From Bacillus_BD sp963787345 (lineage in GTDB: Bacteria > Bacillota > Bacilli > Bacillales > Cytobacillaceae), in NCBI GenBank assembly GCA_963787345.1, contig CAWBCW010000015.1, forward strand, positions 1-64,000: DNA of 64,000 nt, read 5' to 3'. A program made the translations under genes and the position numbers. Positions 63,141 through 64,000 of the stretch are shown one piece after another. Under the pieces are notes generated by a model. It searched no databases. It saw only the letters and a program-made list of their open reading frames with translations, and was not told the DNA's origin. The first letter of the stretch is position 1, and every line of letters begins with the position of its first letter.

Positions 63141-63284
63141 TTGTCAGAAAAGGGAATCCGGATTGATATGCGCTTACCAGAATCCATCATCAAAAAAACT
63201 AAACAATATCAAGAAGAAGAAGGAATTACTACTCGAACAGCAACGATACTAGAATTAATACGTAAGGGCTTAGACAAACGTTAA
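63141..63284 (+). CDS. Ribbon-helix-helix (Arc/CopG-like) small DNA-binding protein
   Basis: 47-aa ORF too short for usual tracks, TTG 63141 with GGGAGGAGGG upstream. The product MSEKGIRIDMRLPESIIKKT and TRTATILELIRKGLDKR has the strand-helix-helix pattern of Arc/CopG repressors: a beta strand (IRIDMRLPE), then two helices. It is divergent from tnpB, with a 72-base gap holding both ribosome sites, so it may repress tnpB and itself. It may belong to the same mobile unit. Confidence 0.7.
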   Translation: MSEKGIRIDMRLPESIIKKTKQYQEEEGITTRTATILELIRKGLDKR

Positions 63285-63301
63285 AGTGCGTTTGTCTATT
63301 T

Positions 63302-63427
63302 TTACATACATTTGACTCCATTTTTAATTATTGTCGACAGCTCCTTCATGATTTTGTCCCATGCTTCTTTCGTTAACGAACCAAAGCAAAAAGTTTCTAA
63401 GCGTGCTTGAGCTTTTTTATCCAACAT
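63302..63427 (-). pseudogene. Possible gene remnant (41 codons)
   Basis: Frame MLDKKAQARLETFCFGSLTK followed by EAWDKIMKELS looks protein-like (helical, charged), but no ribosome binding site precedes the ATG and the frame is short. Probably a fragment of a longer gene. Confidence 0.3.
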
Positions 63428-63491
63428 TGGTTTGTTTCACTTTTATCATCACGGTCATGCCATCTTTCAAAGTTTATAAAGCCTCCAACTA

Positions 63492-63755
63492 TCAACTATT
63501 TTTTACGATTGTTTTAAAATTATGTATGTATTGGATACGATACCAACTTCCCATTGCTGCTAAATTGATTAAATTATCAGTAAATGCAGGAACAAAAGCT
63601 AATTTAACACCGCTAGGAGCTACAAATCCTCTTGCAATTGTAATAGATTTAATCGCTGGAATTTCTGTATTTCCTCTTTCACTTATTACGCCTACAATTG
63701 TACCTGCAACTGAATTCGGATTTGACTTTGAAGATACTTTTAGTACATTTTCCAT
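63492..63755 (-). CDS. SpoVS-like protein, divergent
   Basis: 87-aa protein starting MENVLKVSSKSNPNSVAGTI, clearly related to SpoVS (86 aa), the small Alba-like protein needed for spore development. ARGFVAPSGVKLAFVPAFTD is preserved. Compared with SpoVS, about 10 residues around the GAGALNQAV motif are missing and the C terminus after NLIN is unrelated (AAMGSWYRIQYIHNF) where SpoVS has GEERTAIKL. AAGGGG lies ahead of the ATG. Either a paralogue with a new C terminus or a decaying gene; the housekeeping spoVS is expected elsewhere. Confidence 0.65.
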   Translation of the reverse strand: MENVLKVSSKSNPNSVAGTIVGVISERGNTEIPAIKSITIARGFVAPSGVKLAFVPAFTDNLINLAAMGSWYRIQYIHNFKTIVKNS

Positions 63756-63949
63756 ATAAATTTCCCCTTCATTATTTAATCGCTTAATATGATCGCTGGA
63801 AAGAATGTAGTAACGTATCTTTAATAATATTCAAGTTCAAATCATACAAAGCATTACAGCCCCATCTATTAATTAATTTAGATAAAATAAATTTAAGTGT
63901 ATACATTCTTACAGGATCATTCGTTGTATAAGTATAGGGAGGAAAAAGG

Positions 63950-64000
63950 ATGAAAAAAGAAGATGCACTGGCCTCCTATCTTATTAAGTTAGGAGAGGAA
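63950..64000 (+). CDS. Gene cut by the window end
   Basis: ATG 63950 with GGGAGG 8 bases upstream starts MKKEDALASYLIKLGEE; the frame continues past the window. Too short to identify. Confidence 0.6.
   Translation, partial: MKKEDALASYLIKLGEE

Noticed and set aside
1..64000. CRISPR arrays, prophage modules, tRNA or rRNA genes
   Set aside because: No regularly spaced repeats, phage structural genes, tRNA cloverleaf or rRNA sequence was seen.

Overview
The window is low-GC Firmicute DNA, most likely from a spore-forming member of the Bacillaceae. Evidence: strong AGGAGG-type ribosome binding sites with frequent TTG and GTG starts, a SpoVS-like protein, a YheC/D-type spore protein, a SleL/YaaH-type cortex-lytic enzyme, a Bacillus-type SRP RNA with Alu domain, a type-B RNase P RNA, and B. 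subtilis-like gene sets (gltT, putP, bioB, bioY-yhfT-yhfS, des-desR). No CRISPR array, prophage or rRNA operon is visible.

Layout. 0-6.3 kb: glutamate symporter, an HTH/membrane protein pair, an MFS transporter and a DUF2935 protein. 6.5-13.4 kb: a 3.47-kb segment present twice in tandem, each copy holding a decayed MazG-like fragment, a purF paralogue and a divergent SDR gene. 13.3-21.7 kb: two copies of a membrane protein gene (one with a nonsense codon), a second DUF2935 gene, HNH protein, MFS transporter, C45 acyltransferase, and a TnpB remnant abutting a broken amidohydrolase. 21.8-27.2 kb: a probable BirA (biotin) regulon: bioB with promoter and operator, and bioY - acyl-CoA ligase - thiolase - two MaoC-type genes. 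27.2-30.7 kb: fragments of SDR, membrane-protein and MFS genes surrounding des-desR, which lacks desK. 30.7-43.3 kb: SleL-like hydrolase, putP, a class A PBP, a beta-propeller protein, a YheC/D ATP-grasp protein, small genes, a GC-rich HbpS/GlcG gene and an FAD monooxygenase. 43.5-44.2 kb: SRP RNA and RNase P RNA genes side by side. 44.4-46.8 kb: M20 deacylase and another SDR. 47.7-56.8 kb: a metal-homeostasis region (HMA-domain proteins, P-type ATPase, Mn/Zn ABC transporter, MntR-like regulator, ZIP transporter) in which nearly every large gene is frameshifted, although MntR-type operator sequences are still readable. 57.1-64 kb: yibE/yibF-like pair, a SAM-I riboswitch ahead of a free-standing aspartokinase ACT-domain protein, a lipoprotein, an intact TnpB with a divergent ribbon-helix-helix ORF, and a degenerate SpoVS paralogue.

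The most unusual items are: (1) the tandemly repeated purF paralogue, which lacks the N-terminal catalytic cysteine and three of four Fe-S ligands of PurF; (2) the riboswitch-controlled stand-alone aspartokinase regulatory domain; (3) the eroded Mn regulon with surviving operators; (4) the rearranged gene fragments around des-desR, where the DesR DNA-binding domain is degenerate while its putative operators are intact. All family assignments were made by eye from motifs and remembered homologues; no database search was run.
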